In this document: positions 9,149-19,800 of the stretch, one piece after another | Layout: every line of letters begins with the position of its first letter | How positions within the stretch are numbered: the stretch's first letter is position 1 | Position numbers and translations under genes: made by a program | Assembly: GCF_041088075.1 (NCBI RefSeq) | Contig: NZ_JBGCVY010000065.1 | Span: 1-64,000, forward strand | Length of the DNA stretch: 64,000 nucleotides | Reading direction: 5' to 3' | From: Mucilaginibacter_A sp041088075 | Lineage (GTDB): Bacteria > Bacteroidota > Bacteroidia > Sphingobacteriales > Sphingobacteriaceae | Notes under the pieces: model-generated | Database searches by the model: none | Seen by the model: only the letters and a program-made list of their open reading frames with translations | Told to the model about the DNA's origin: nothing

Positions 9149-11419
9149 TCATTTCCGGCTTACCGAAAAAGGCTTGTCTTCCTGAGCAATGCCACGGTTG
9201 GTAGCCGGTTTGTTGTCCATTTCGAGTTTTAAAACGCCGCCGTTGGTTATTTCGCTGTGTGTTAAAAAATCCCTGTCAAAAGGTTTTCCGTTTAAACTGG
9301 CCGTTTTGATGTACACGTTTTCTTTGGAATTTGCCGGTGCCTCAATGATAAATTTTTTGCCGTTTTCCAAAGTGATCGTGGTTTTTTTGAACATTGGGCT
9401 GCCCATTACATACTCATCAGTTCCAGGCGTAACGCTGTAAAATCCCAAAGCACTCAGCACATACCAGGAAGAAGTTTGCCCCTGGTCTTCATCGCCGGGA
9501 TAGCCGTTTTCTGTTGAATTGTACAATTTATACATCACATCCCTGGCATGAAACTGGGCTTTCCAGGGCTGGCCTGTATAATTGTACAAATAAATCATGT
9601 GCTGGATCGGTTGGTTTCCATGCGCGTATTGCCCCATGTTGGCCATCACCATTTCTGTCATTTCGTGGATCATGCCGCCGTAACTGCCTACATTTACACG
9701 GTTCGGTTCTGAGAATACCGAATCCAGTTTGGCCGTAAAGTTTTGGTTGCCGCCCATCAAATTGATCAAACCCTGAATGTCATGGAAAACCGACCATTGC
9801 CAGTGCCAGGCATTTCCTTCTGTAAACGGGCCGCCCCACTCAGCCGGGTCAAAGTTTGGCCTCCATTTACCGGTATTGTCTTTTCCCCGCATAAACCGGG
9901 TTGAAGGGTCGTAAACGTTTTTGTAATTGAACAGCTGCCTGGCAAATATCCCAGCATAAAAATCATTGCCGGTCATTTTGGCCAGCTTGTACCCGCAAAA
10001 ATCATCATACGCATATTCCAGCGTTTTTGCGGTTGCCTCCCGGTATTGCGTGTATGGCACGTAGCCCAATTCATAATATTCTTTCCAACCATCGCGGCCA
10101 TTTGCCGGCCCCCAGGGGCCTTTGTTGGTTGCTTCGTGGAAATAGGCTTTCAAGGCTTCCTGCGGATCAAACGTACGGATGCCTTTTGCCCAGGCATCGG
10201 TCAGCAAAGAAATGGCGTGGTTGCCGATCATGCTGCCAGCTTCACTTGGGAAAGACCAGGAAGGCAGCCAGCCGCATTGTTCGTAAGCCGCCAACAATGC
10301 CTGCATATACCGGCCGTGCATTTCGGGCTGTAAAAGCGTATTTAGCGGGAATTGCGCGCGAAAAGTATCCCAAAAACCAGTATCGGTAAACATATAGCCG
10401 GGATGGATTTTGCCATCGTAAGGGCTAAAATAATAAGGCTTGCCATCTTGGCCAACTTCATAAAACTTCCTCGAAAATAAACTCGCCCTAAAAAAGCAGG
10501 AATAAAAAGTGGCTTTGTCTTCTTCGCTGCCGCCTTCCACCAAAACCTTTCCTAATGATTTGTTCCAAACTGCAGCCGCTTTTGCCTTGGTTTGCTCCAG
10601 CGTTTTGTCTGCGCCCAGTTCTCTTTCTAAATTTAATTCGGCCTGCTCCGGGCTGATGTAGGACGATGCTGTTTTTACCTGCACTTTTTCACCGTCTTTA
10701 AATTGGATGTAAGCGCCTTTGCCCAAACCTTCTGCTGCCGTAGAATCTGCATGAACCGTATTTTTTTTGTTTTCCCAGGTTCCGAAAGCTTTGATCGGCT
10801 GGTCAAACTTCAGCACAAAAAAGCTTTTCCAACCGGCTTTAAAACCTTCGCCATTGTTTACATAGCCGGTAATTTTGTTTTCTTTCGGATAGATTTTTAC
10901 GCCGCTGATCCTCGTATAACCATCTAAAACCAGGTAGCTTTTTTTTCCTTTGGGATAAGTAAAACGCAGGTGCGCGCCACGTTCTGAAGGGGAAATTTCC
11001 GTCGTGATCTGGTTATCAAACTTTACTTTGTAGTAATTTGGTTTCGCAATCTCGTTTGAATGGCTGAATTTAGCTTCCCGGTCGTTTTCGTTCACCACTA
11101 AATCACCGCTTTCGGGCATTAAAGAAAAAACGGCGTAGTCCCGTGTCCACGAACTGCATTGGTGCGCTTGCTGAAACCCGCGGATATGGTCTTTAAAATA
11201 CTGGTATTTCCAGCCGTCGCCGTTTTTGCCGGTTTGCGGTGTCCAGGTGTGCATGGCAAAAGGCAAAGCAGTGGTTGGATAAGTGTTGCCGTGGGTCAGT
11301 TCCTGTTTAGAATTGGTGCCTTGCAAAGTGTTTACATATTTTACCAAATCCGTTTCCTGCGCAAACAAAATTTTGCCCGGTAAAAACAGCATCAAAGAGA
11401 TTAAGGGTTTGAGTTTCAT
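9149..11419 (-). CDS. GH92 family glycoside hydrolase (putative alpha-mannosidase), copy 2
   Basis: This 756-residue secreted paralogue of the 4871-7159 enzyme has the same block order: GNTYPTTALPFAMHTWTPQT, EGNAWHWQWSVFHDIQGL, then GDEDQGQTSSWYVLSALGFY. The signal peptide is MKLKPLISLMLFLPGKILFA. The two proteins align along their full length, yet a nitrilase gene and a metalloprotease gene lie between them, so the duplication is not recent or was rearranged. Both share GDED instead of the GNDD I recall from characterised alpha-1,2-mannosidases. The DNA of the signal-peptide coding region holds the variant repeat core TAAAAACAGCAT (11381-11392). Confidence 0.92.
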   Translation of the reverse strand: MKLKPLISLMLFLPGKILFAQETDLVKYVNTLQGTNSKQELTHGNTYPTTALPFAMHTWTPQTGKNGDGWKYQYFKDHIRGFQQAHQCSSWTRDYAVFSLMPESGDLVVNENDREAKFSHSNEIAKPNYYKVKFDNQITTEISPSERGAHLRFTYPKGKKSYLVLDGYTRISGVKIYPKENKITGYVNNGEGFKAGWKSFFVLKFDQPIKAFGTWENKKNTVHADSTAAEGLGKGAYIQFKDGEKVQVKTASSYISPEQAELNLERELGADKTLEQTKAKAAAVWNKSLGKVLVEGGSEEDKATFYSCFFRASLFSRKFYEVGQDGKPYYFSPYDGKIHPGYMFTDTGFWDTFRAQFPLNTLLQPEMHGRYMQALLAAYEQCGWLPSWSFPSEAGSMIGNHAISLLTDAWAKGIRTFDPQEALKAYFHEATNKGPWGPANGRDGWKEYYELGYVPYTQYREATAKTLEYAYDDFCGYKLAKMTGNDFYAGIFARQLFNYKNVYDPSTRFMRGKDNTGKWRPNFDPAEWGGPFTEGNAWHWQWSVFHDIQGLINLMGGNQNFTAKLDSVFSEPNRVNVGSYGGMIHEMTEMVMANMGQYAHGNQPIQHMIYLYNYTGQPWKAQFHARDVMYKLYNSTENGYPGDEDQGQTSSWYVLSALGFYSVTPGTDEYVMGSPMFKKTTITLENGKKFIIEAPANSKENVYIKTASLNGKPFDRDFLTHSEITNGGVLKLEMDNKPATNRGIAQEDKPFSVSRK

Positions 11420-11456
11420 TTAGGTAGATAAGGATTTGTTAAAATCAAAAATAGCA

Positions 11457-11551
11457 ATGCTTCTTTTAGCACTAAAAAATTGGTGTTCGTTTTAGGTTTT
11501 CTTATGGAGAAGCTTGCGGCAAGATGGATTTTTATGCGGTAAAAGAAGCAT
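11457..11551. repeat. Inverted pair of the repeat
   Basis: ATGCTTCTTTTA at 11457-11468 is followed by AAAAAATTGGTG. TAAAAGAAGCAT at 11540-11551 is preceded by ATTTTTATGCGG. The unit spans 95 bp of the 172-bp spacer. Confidence 0.92.
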
Positions 11552-11591
11552 CGGCATTTTTAAAAAATGATTGGCGGGTTTTAGACAGGCA

Positions 11592-13778
11592 TTACCAGGA
11601 AATATCAACCTTAATCCCATCAGGGCTATTGTCAAAACCAAGATAGCAGGTTTTTGAAGAGGCGTCCCATGCTGTTTTTACCGCATTAATTTTCTCGCCT
11701 TTACTGTTGGCAACGGAAACGTTTTTTGGATGCGCGGGCAACAGCACACGCATACTGTTGACGGTATTTATCGGGCTTTTACAGGTAAAACTATACTTGT
11801 TGGAAGCCCTGACCTCACCATAAATCCTGGATGCCGAAGCCAAAACCTGGGGCTTTGTTTTATCGGGAACACGGTTTACCACATATAATAACGATTGCTC
11901 GCCGGGGTTTACGGTTTTTTGGGTAAGCACCGGCAGTTGCGGATCGAACAGATCTATAACCGGCCCTTTTACCGTGTATGGCTTACTGTCGGCGTTTTCA
12001 TCCAATACGGCAACTACATCATAAGGCCCGCGCTCCAGGTACAAGCTGTTTTTAAACAATAATTTTCCTGCTTTGGCATCATTCTCATAACCCTGCTTCA
12101 CCAAGTCCACAAATGTACCGTCGTTATTTGCCTGCATTACAAATTCCTTTGGGTTTTGGCGTAACACATAAACCGCACCTTTGCCAACTTTAAATTTTTG
12201 GTTGTCTTTTGTTGGGTTGACGCCCAATAATTTGAACAAGTGCTGCGATGGCGCGGTGAATTTGTTTCCGTTTGTGTCCCACCATTCCATTACCGATTGG
12301 TAAGGGTCATCATCTTTACCGCAATAAATCAATATGCCGCCCTGTTTTACCCAGTTGGCCAGTTGGGTATGCACTTCGGCAGATACTGGTTTCATGTTTG
12401 AATAGCTCATCACCAAAACCTTAATATCTTTTAAAGAAGCAGCGTAGCCCAGGTTTTCCATGTGCACGGTTTGCACAGGCACGCCTCGTTTTAACAAAGG
12501 CAAGGTTTGTCCGTAAAAATTAGAAAACTGCGGGTCTTCATATCCGGCATGAGTTGGAAAACGTTGGAACATCAACGTATTGCTCATCAATACGCCAATA
12601 CCGTTTACGCCCGATACGCGGTTGTCTGACTTTGGCATACTGTTCAAGGCATTGACCATAACCTGCATTTGGGTTGAATAAAATTTTGGGATCAACGTTT
12701 TTTCATTGCTGCCAACCACAGGGTAGGGATGGGTGTAGATGCGTTCCGGCCAGGGCATTACTTCATAATCGGCCACCATGGGGTACAAAAGTTTGGCGGT
12801 AAAAGTAGCCTGGTAGTTGCGTTTGTAATCGCTCCAGTCGTGCACACGGTCTTCAATTGGGTCGGTCAGGAGAAATACTTTGCGTTTGGTTGGCGCGGTC
12901 ATGGAAACGACCGATCCGTATTCAAGGAAGGCATTTTCAAAAACCCGCTCTTTTTCTTTACCGTCAAAATACGTTGGTTCGCGCGAGGTGCCCGTCCAAA
13001 CCTGGGCGATGTAACCATCAATACTTGGCAACGAAGCCAAGCTTGCCTCCGGGCTTACAATTTGCCAGGAAGAGTAGTTAACAAGCGAGTGCGTGGGTAT
13101 AAAAACCTTGATATTCATTCCTTTGCTTTTGCCATAAGCTTTGGCGTAAATGGATACTTGTTTTATGGCATCAAAATACAAATGGTATTTTAGTTTGCTT
13201 GAGAGGTAAGTGTTTTCGGCGGAGGCATCCTGCGGTTTCCAGGGAAAGCCGTAATATTTTTGCCATTCTTCTTTAAATGGCGCACTGTAGCCTGCCCGCG
13301 CCCAAAACTCCGGCTCTTCCAAAAAAATAGTGCCGATGCCGGCATCAATTACCCTTTTGACAACGGCCGTTTTCATATAATCAATAAACGATTGTACCGG
13401 GACAACGTAAGGCATGTTTTTGCCGTGCATGATGGTATCGCCTTTGATGGTTACCTGGCCCACGCCGAGGTGGTTTTTTCCATCCAACTTGCCCAAAAAG
13501 TAATCAAAATACTCGCCCCAGGCAATGCCAGTCATAAAATTTACCTGATAGCCGTGGTCGCGCCAAGTTTTTACGCGTTCTTCAAAGGTCATTCCCGGAC
13601 GGTCGTTTGTACCATAAACAATCGCAATATCAGAGCGTACATCAATTTCAGGCCTCCAGGGACTGCTGGTTTGGAAGGCGGTTTTTTCCTTTGGATTGGA
13701 TGTAGGATTTTGTGCATTTTGCCCGAAGCAAGCAAAAGAAATGGCTATCGTTCCGCAAGAAAGAAGAATATTTTTCAT
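11592..13778 (-). CDS. Secreted TIM-barrel-like protein of unknown family (possible glycosidase)
   Basis: This 728-residue protein has a signal peptide (MKNILLSCGTIAISFACFG). Residues about 45-380 read as an alpha/beta barrel, with GIGTIFLEEPEFWARAGYS near residue 145 and VFIPTHSLVNYSSW near 225. These resemble the acid/base strands of GH-A clan enzymes. Residues about 400-540 resemble the class I amidotransferase-like trimerisation domain of GH42-type beta-galactosidases (IKVLVMSYSNMKPVS, WVKQGGILIYCGKDD). A beta-rich C-terminus follows. I cannot place it in a named GH family. It lies between SusD/DUF3823 and GH92 copy 2 on the same strand, so a role in the same glycan pathway is likely. Confidence 0.75.
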   Translation of the reverse strand: MKNILLSCGTIAISFACFGQNAQNPTSNPKEKTAFQTSSPWRPEIDVRSDIAIVYGTNDRPGMTFEERVKTWRDHGYQVNFMTGIAWGEYFDYFLGKLDGKNHLGVGQVTIKGDTIMHGKNMPYVVPVQSFIDYMKTAVVKRVIDAGIGTIFLEEPEFWARAGYSAPFKEEWQKYYGFPWKPQDASAENTYLSSKLKYHLYFDAIKQVSIYAKAYGKSKGMNIKVFIPTHSLVNYSSWQIVSPEASLASLPSIDGYIAQVWTGTSREPTYFDGKEKERVFENAFLEYGSVVSMTAPTKRKVFLLTDPIEDRVHDWSDYKRNYQATFTAKLLYPMVADYEVMPWPERIYTHPYPVVGSNEKTLIPKFYSTQMQVMVNALNSMPKSDNRVSGVNGIGVLMSNTLMFQRFPTHAGYEDPQFSNFYGQTLPLLKRGVPVQTVHMENLGYAASLKDIKVLVMSYSNMKPVSAEVHTQLANWVKQGGILIYCGKDDDPYQSVMEWWDTNGNKFTAPSQHLFKLLGVNPTKDNQKFKVGKGAVYVLRQNPKEFVMQANNDGTFVDLVKQGYENDAKAGKLLFKNSLYLERGPYDVVAVLDENADSKPYTVKGPVIDLFDPQLPVLTQKTVNPGEQSLLYVVNRVPDKTKPQVLASASRIYGEVRASNKYSFTCKSPINTVNSMRVLLPAHPKNVSVANSKGEKINAVKTAWDASSKTCYLGFDNSPDGIKVDISW

Positions 13779-13797
13779 ATAAGTTTATCTTTGTTTA

Positions 13798-14095
13798 GAA
13801 GCTGTTTAAACTTCGTCTGGTTTATTTTCCATGCTTCTTTTATCGCCTAAAATCTTATATCAATCCATTTTGTAAAGACACAAAATTTATAGGGCTAAAA
13901 GAAGCATTGCCAATTTTTGGTATTGAACTTGTTTAAACTTATTCTTTTGTGCTTTACACTATGCTTCTTTTACCGCCTAAAAATCGGCATTGCCTGATTT
14001 TTAATTTGTTCGGGCCAGTACAGGCACCAATTTTTATAGGGTAAAAGAAGCATTGGCCCAAAAAAAGAGGGCCGGAAAAAAGTTTAAACAGCTTC
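13798..14095. mobile_element. Composite repeat element with outer GTTTAAAC inverted repeats
   Basis: The region is bounded by GAAGCTGTTTAAACTT (13798-13813) and its exact reverse complement AAGTTTAAACAGCTTC (14080-14095). Inside lie four cores in order minus, plus, minus, plus (13831, 13896, 13961, 14042), and another TTGTTTAAACTT near 13929. The element has no coding capacity and fills most of the 357-bp spacer before the DUF3823 stop. It looks like two small inverted-repeat units joined together, a MITE or BIME-like structure. Confidence 0.8.
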
Positions 14096-14135
14096 ATTGA
14101 TAAAAAGATTTTGAAACAGGCGTTTATACGGTTTC

Positions 14136-14897
14136 TTAAGGTACCGTTACAGTTTTAACATCAGTGTAGTTGTAATAGTTAAGGCCATACGCCACCCTGG
14201 CACCTACCCTTAAAAAGTATTGCCTTTTACCTGGCAGCGAACCGCTATTGGTAGTTAAGGTTATGGTTTGGCCAATTTGACTATTTCCGTTGGTGCCGCT
14301 ATAAACTATACGCTGCGAATACCTGTTGTCATAATTATTGTTACCAACATAACCGTTTGAGTTTACAAACAGGAAAACATCAGTTACGTTTTGCTGAAAA
14401 TTAGGATTGTTGGTGCCGCGTGTAAATTTACAGGTAGCCGTTATAGTACCAGTGCTGGTATTATAAACCGGTTCGTTTATCCATTCAACCCTTAAAAAAG
14501 GTTCAACCGAAAACTTAAGGGTAGTTACTCCTTTTATATCAACAGTTTGGCTTTGGTCAACTATTGTTTTGCCTGTAGCATCGGTTTGCACCAGCGGCAC
14601 AAACGGGCCTTCGACACTTACTTTGTCCGTTCCGGCAAATAATTTGGTATAATTAAAAGTACCGTCCTGCATAGAGTTAAAGTAAAAGGGAGTTGGGTTA
14701 CTGCTCCAGCTTATTTCTAATAGTTTTACCCTTGTTCCGTTGCCCCCAACTTCAGTTTGCACGGTTTTACCAGTACCGGCATCAACTACACTGCCTGTTA
14801 AAGTTTCTGTGGGTGCCGCATAGTTATCTATCTTTTTACATGAACCGGCAGCTACAGCAATTATGCTTATTGCTATAATATATAGTATTTTTTTCAT
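14136..14897 (-). CDS. DUF3823 domain lipoprotein of the SusCD locus
   Basis: The 253-residue lipoprotein starts MKKILYIIAISIIAVAAGSC, a signal with a lipobox Cys. The N-terminal beta-sandwich (ETLTGSVVDAGTGKTVQTEV) and the body, including GTFNYTKLFAGTDKVSVEGP, match DUF3823 proteins, which regularly follow SusD and are thought to be surface glycan-binding partners. It starts 11 bp after the SusD stop. I chose the ATG at 14897 rather than 14981 because the upstream extension overlaps SusD and lacks a signal sequence. Confidence 0.88.
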   Translation of the reverse strand: MKKILYIIAISIIAVAAGSCKKIDNYAAPTETLTGSVVDAGTGKTVQTEVGGNGTRVKLLEISWSSNPTPFYFNSMQDGTFNYTKLFAGTDKVSVEGPFVPLVQTDATGKTIVDQSQTVDIKGVTTLKFSVEPFLRVEWINEPVYNTSTGTITATCKFTRGTNNPNFQQNVTDVFLFVNSNGYVGNNNYDNRYSQRIVYSGTNGNSQIGQTITLTTNSGSLPGKRQYFLRVGARVAYGLNYYNYTDVKTVTVP

Positions 14898-14908
14898 TTT
14901 CTTGGATA

Positions 14909-16828
14909 TTAATAACCAGGGTTTTGAATTAAATTCGGACTTGTTGCAATCTGGCCTTGTGGTATTTGCTCGTAGTACCAACGCACATCAAAAGTGTAAC
15001 GAACATTTCTTTCGTCGGTCCTGGCGTCAAAGAAGTATTTTTTATCATTGGCCGAGAAGAATGGCATCAATACTCTGTAAATAGTTGAATTCTGCTCTTT
15101 ATCGGCAGTTCTCCACCTACGCATATCCCACCATATCTTGTTTTCAAAACCCAACTCTTTTCTGCGCTCGTTACGAACGATATCAACACTGTTTAAGTTT
15201 GCAGGACTTACTAACAGATTTGCACCTGCTCTTTCACGTATCTGATTGATAGCTGTAAATGCATCCTGTAGATAGTTTTTATCAACTGAACCCAGTGCAT
15301 TTAACTCATAAGCTGCTTCAGCACGGTTTAATAAAACTTCAGCATAACGCATTTCAATCCAAGTTTGGTCTGAACGGTTCTCTAAAACTTCTGATGTTGG
15401 TTTATCGGGCACTAAAAATTTACGAACCGAGAACCCGGAAATTGCATCTGTTTGATCGCCTGTAAAAATACCACTTAAACCGGCAGGGTTCATGGTTGTT
15501 CCGTCTGGTAGTTTATAAGGAGTTTGTGAAGCATTTGATGATTGTACAATATTAGTTGTTGGGTAGTTTGAGGTTGAACCTGCAGGCAACAGCGGACTGA
15601 TACCACCAGCAGAACTACCGGTATAAATTCCCCGTCTGATTTCAATACTTTGGTTTTTAAATACATCGCCTGGTAAAATCACAGTTGCCCTTAACCTTGG
15701 TTCAGCATTGGCAAAAAGGTCCATAGTGTTAGTGTAGAGGTCATATTTACCGGTAGTTTGAGTTTTTATTGTACCATCTGCATTTTTAGGAATACCGTCA
15801 AAAAGTTCAACATAATTTAATGTTGGGTTAACTTCAGATGAATAGCCATTGGCACCCATTAATTGGCGCGGTACATTGTAAGCGTCATAACCATGTACAG
15901 ACTCTGGATAGTGGTACTGCCGTACAAATACATTCTCTGCGCTTTTGGCATCAAAAAACAAGTTAACATAGTTTTGATACTGCGCCTGCTTATCACCTGC
16001 TGCCCAGGCATTTTTGTACAGGGAATAATGATTTTCTAATAATACTGCAGCATCATAAGCTGCTTTAAAATAAGTAACTGCTTTGCTTACCGGCAAGCCG
16101 CACAACCTGTTGCCACTGCCATCAACAAGGGTTATCTGGTTGTATTTAGCTATGCAACCTGCATAAAGCATGGCCCTTGATTTAAAACCTGCAGCTACAT
16201 ATTTATTGGCCCTGCCTGTTTGATTAGGTTCACCTAAGTTGGCATAAGCATAATCAAGGTCGGCGGCTATAAAGTCATAAACTTTTTCTTCTGATGAACG
16301 CGGGATTCTCAATTCCTCGATGCTTTGCTCAGGATAGTTTAAAACCTTATCAACAATTGGTACACCGCCATAGCGTTTTACCAAAGCGAAATAGGTAGCA
16401 GCACGTATGAATCGGGCTTCGCCTAACCATGAACTTACCTGTGCAGGTGAATAAGAACCGGCATATTTAGGCATGGTTTCTATAAAGTAGTTGGCATCGC
16501 GGATCAGGCTATAGCAAACATTCCAGGTTGAGGGGTTCAGTCCCGTATTTTCCTGCATGGCGCCATTCTGGTCGCGGCTTAATGCCTCACCGGTAACAGC
16601 CGGAAAGGGGCTGATGATCCAGAAAAAATTTAAGCCTCTTTGTGGGGAATACCTGAAATCTTCGATGGGCAACTGACTGTATATTCTGGACATATATGCC
16701 TGTATGCCACCTGTGCTGGTAAAAACGTCTTTGTCTTGTATAATATTTAAAGGAGCAACATCCAGCTTCTTACATGCTGATGCCCAGCAGAGAAAAATGG
16801 ACAATATGACGTATGTATATTTTTTCAT
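14909..16828 (-). CDS. SusD/RagB family surface glycan-binding lipoprotein
   Basis: The 639-residue lipoprotein has the signal MKKYTYVILSIFLCWASAC, with Cys19 as the lipidation site. TPR-like helices follow (WLGEARFIRAATYFALVKRY GG region, residues about 130-150). The C-terminal RagB/SusD hallmark IRERAGA, then ERRKELGFENKIWWDMRRWR, is present. It caps the SusC barrel and hands over the glycan. It lies 14 bp after SusC and 11 bp before DUF3823, one operon. At 639 residues it is slightly longer than typical members. Confidence 0.96.
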   Translation of the reverse strand: MKKYTYVILSIFLCWASACKKLDVAPLNIIQDKDVFTSTGGIQAYMSRIYSQLPIEDFRYSPQRGLNFFWIISPFPAVTGEALSRDQNGAMQENTGLNPSTWNVCYSLIRDANYFIETMPKYAGSYSPAQVSSWLGEARFIRAATYFALVKRYGGVPIVDKVLNYPEQSIEELRIPRSSEEKVYDFIAADLDYAYANLGEPNQTGRANKYVAAGFKSRAMLYAGCIAKYNQITLVDGSGNRLCGLPVSKAVTYFKAAYDAAVLLENHYSLYKNAWAAGDKQAQYQNYVNLFFDAKSAENVFVRQYHYPESVHGYDAYNVPRQLMGANGYSSEVNPTLNYVELFDGIPKNADGTIKTQTTGKYDLYTNTMDLFANAEPRLRATVILPGDVFKNQSIEIRRGIYTGSSAGGISPLLPAGSTSNYPTTNIVQSSNASQTPYKLPDGTTMNPAGLSGIFTGDQTDAISGFSVRKFLVPDKPTSEVLENRSDQTWIEMRYAEVLLNRAEAAYELNALGSVDKNYLQDAFTAINQIRERAGANLLVSPANLNSVDIVRNERRKELGFENKIWWDMRRWRTADKEQNSTIYRVLMPFFSANDKKYFFDARTDERNVRYTFDVRWYYEQIPQGQIATSPNLIQNPGY

Positions 16829-16842
16829 GATTTTAAGCCTTT

Positions 16843-19800
16843 TTATAATTTAACAGTTACACCTAAAGAAAATATCTTGTTTAGTGGGTACAAATAACCA
16901 TAAGTGCTTGAGGGGTGTTCCGGATCAAGATATCTCAATTTGGTAATGGTTAATGCATTATATCCGTTTACAAATACCCTTGCGCCTTTAATACCTATCT
17001 TTTTAGCAAAACTTGAGGTTAAGCTGTAACCTAACTCCACTGTTTTTAGCCTGATGTAAGATGCATCCTGAATGTTGGCCAGTGAATTTTGATCTGCTAC
17101 AGTACCGGTATAAGCAAAGTGGCCTGGTATCCAAACCGTGTTAGGATTATATGGATCGGCTTTAGGATCTGCCGGGTGATACCTGTCTAAAAACTGGCTA
17201 AGTGCGCTGCCTCCACCAAATAGTGGTGTGTTCAATTGCTCAAAGTATGAAACATCAACATCCGCTGCCCCTTGCCATAATGTATTAAAATCAAATCCTT
17301 TATATGACGCACCGAGGGTTAAACCAAAGCTGATAAGCGGTGAGCCGTTATAAGAAATTGGATGAGCGTCCTGGCCATTTATCTGTCCGTCGCCATTCCA
17401 GTCCTGGTATTTATAATCTCCAACTACAGTACTGCGGCTTACAAATACCGGGCTGTTCAATATATCCTGGTATGATGTATATTGCCCGTTTGAACCCAGC
17501 CCGTACTGAATACCCTGGTAACGGTTGTTCTGGTTGTTAATGTAGTTTTCCTGAGAGTTACCGTATGGCGATGCTTCATTATGTAAACGGGTAAAACGGT
17601 TATAGGCAAAAGTAGCTTTTGCAAAATAATTTACGTTGCCTATATTGTTTCTGTGGTTTAATTCAAAATCAAACCCTTGTACACGGCTGCTGTTTAGGTT
17701 TTCCTGAGGCAAAAGAGCTCCTACTACTCCTGGTAAACTAAGGGCTCTTGTTGCGTACTCACCAGTTTTATCACGTCTGTAAACGTCAAAAGTTAAACCT
17801 AATAGTCCTTTCCAAGCTTGCAGGTCAACACCAATGTTATATAGTTTAGCATTTTGCCATGTTAAATTAGGGTTTGCAATACCTCTGTTTTGAACACCAT
17901 TAACAAAAGTACCGTTAAACACATATCCCGGAGGCAATTGGTTATTTGAACCACCTGCCGGGTAATAATATCCGGTAAGATATTGGTAATTATTTGCACT
18001 ATCATCACCAACCTGAGCATACGATGCGCGGAACTTCAGATCGTTAATAAAGGAAAGTGCCGAAGTGTTTTTCCAAAAGTTTTCCTGTGATACTCTCCAT
18101 CCGATAGATCCGCCCGGGAAGAAACCATATTGTTTAACCGGAGAAAAGTATGATGAACCATCCCTCCTAAAACTAAATTCAACAAGATATTTCGAGTTAT
18201 AATCGTAGTTTATACGACCAACCTCTGATTTATTTACAAGGTCATAAAGTACGCCGCCGTCAGTACTTCCAATCTGGTTAAGGCTGTTGCCTGCAATAAG
18301 TTGATCAACCGGTAATGATAATTCTCGCTGTGCATTAATATTATCGCCTTTTCTTTCGCTTTCTTCATAAAGCAATAACGCAGTTACATTATGGCCGCCT
18401 TTAAAAGAATGGTTATAATTAAGAGACAACTGCGTTAATGTACTTGGTTTTTCAAAAAATTGCCTCTGTATAGTAGCAGGTGTTTGATTAGGTATAGGAG
18501 CGTAGGTATCTGAAGCGGCATCATAATTATACTGGTTGTATGATTTTTGGTAAATTTTATTGCTTGACATATAGTAGTCATAACTGTACAGCCCTTTTGC
18601 ACTTAAACCAGGTACAAAAGGTGCCTGGTAGGTGGCAGATACCGATGACTGGAACCACTTGTTGTTTAAAATTTTGTAGCCATCAACATTGGCATCAGAA
18701 AGAGCTACAGGGTTAGTTCCATCAACTTGGCCATTTTGCAAATATGCAGGGTTATTGTTGGCATATACCGATTGGGTAGGGATTGATCGCCAAAACGATC
18801 TGATGATCCACCATGCATCCTGATAGGGCTGGTTTTTTTGATCTATTGTACCATTAATATTCAAATCAACAGTAAGGTTTTTGGTTATTTTACTGCTTAT
18901 ATTTGAGCGCATGTTGTATCTTTTATAGTTAAGATCGTTGCTGAGAAGGAAACCTGCCTGGTCTGTAAGACCAAAACTGATAAAGTAATTGGTGTTATCG
19001 TTACCGCCGCTTGCATTTAAGGTATGTTGCGATTGCGGTACTTTGTTTTTAATAACCTGTGAATACCAGTCTGTACTTTGCCTGGTTCCGTTTGCATATT
19101 CAGCAATTTGAGCATCAGTATATTTGATTTGGCCGCCATTTACATTGTGCAATTGGTTTTCATTTACCAGCATCATAAAATCTGCTGCCCCTACCGCTTT
19201 AGGAAGGCCAGACGGGACTTCGAAACCAAATGTGCCCGAATAATTAAGTTCAGGCGCTCCTTTTTTACCTTTTTTAGTGGTAACCAAAATCACACCGTTT
19301 GCAGCACGCACACCATAAATTGCAGCCGAACCATCTTTTAACACGGATACACTTTCTATATCGTTAGGGTCAAGGCGCGTAATATTATCCCGGGGCACGC
19401 CATCAATAACCACAAGTGGGTTGCCAAAACCACGGATATCAATTGAGTTGTCAAAATTGCCCGGTTCAGCACTGTTTTGTACAATACGCAAACCTGCAAC
19501 TTTACCGGTAAGCGTGTTCAACACGTTCTCGTTTTTGGTAGTCACAATGTCCCTACTGCTTACCGATGCTATTGAACCTGTAACGGTTACCTTTTTCTGC
19601 GTACCGTAGCCCACTACCACCACCTCATTTAATGTCGATGGCTTTCCTTGTAGCTGAATACTTATGGTGCTAATCCCCTTAATCGGGACTTCTTGTGTAA
19701 TGAAGCCAATGTAAGTAAAGACAAGTATCCCATTGTCTTCAGGAACGTTAAGTGAATAATTACCATTTTGATCGGTAACCGTACCGGTCGTGGAGTTTTT

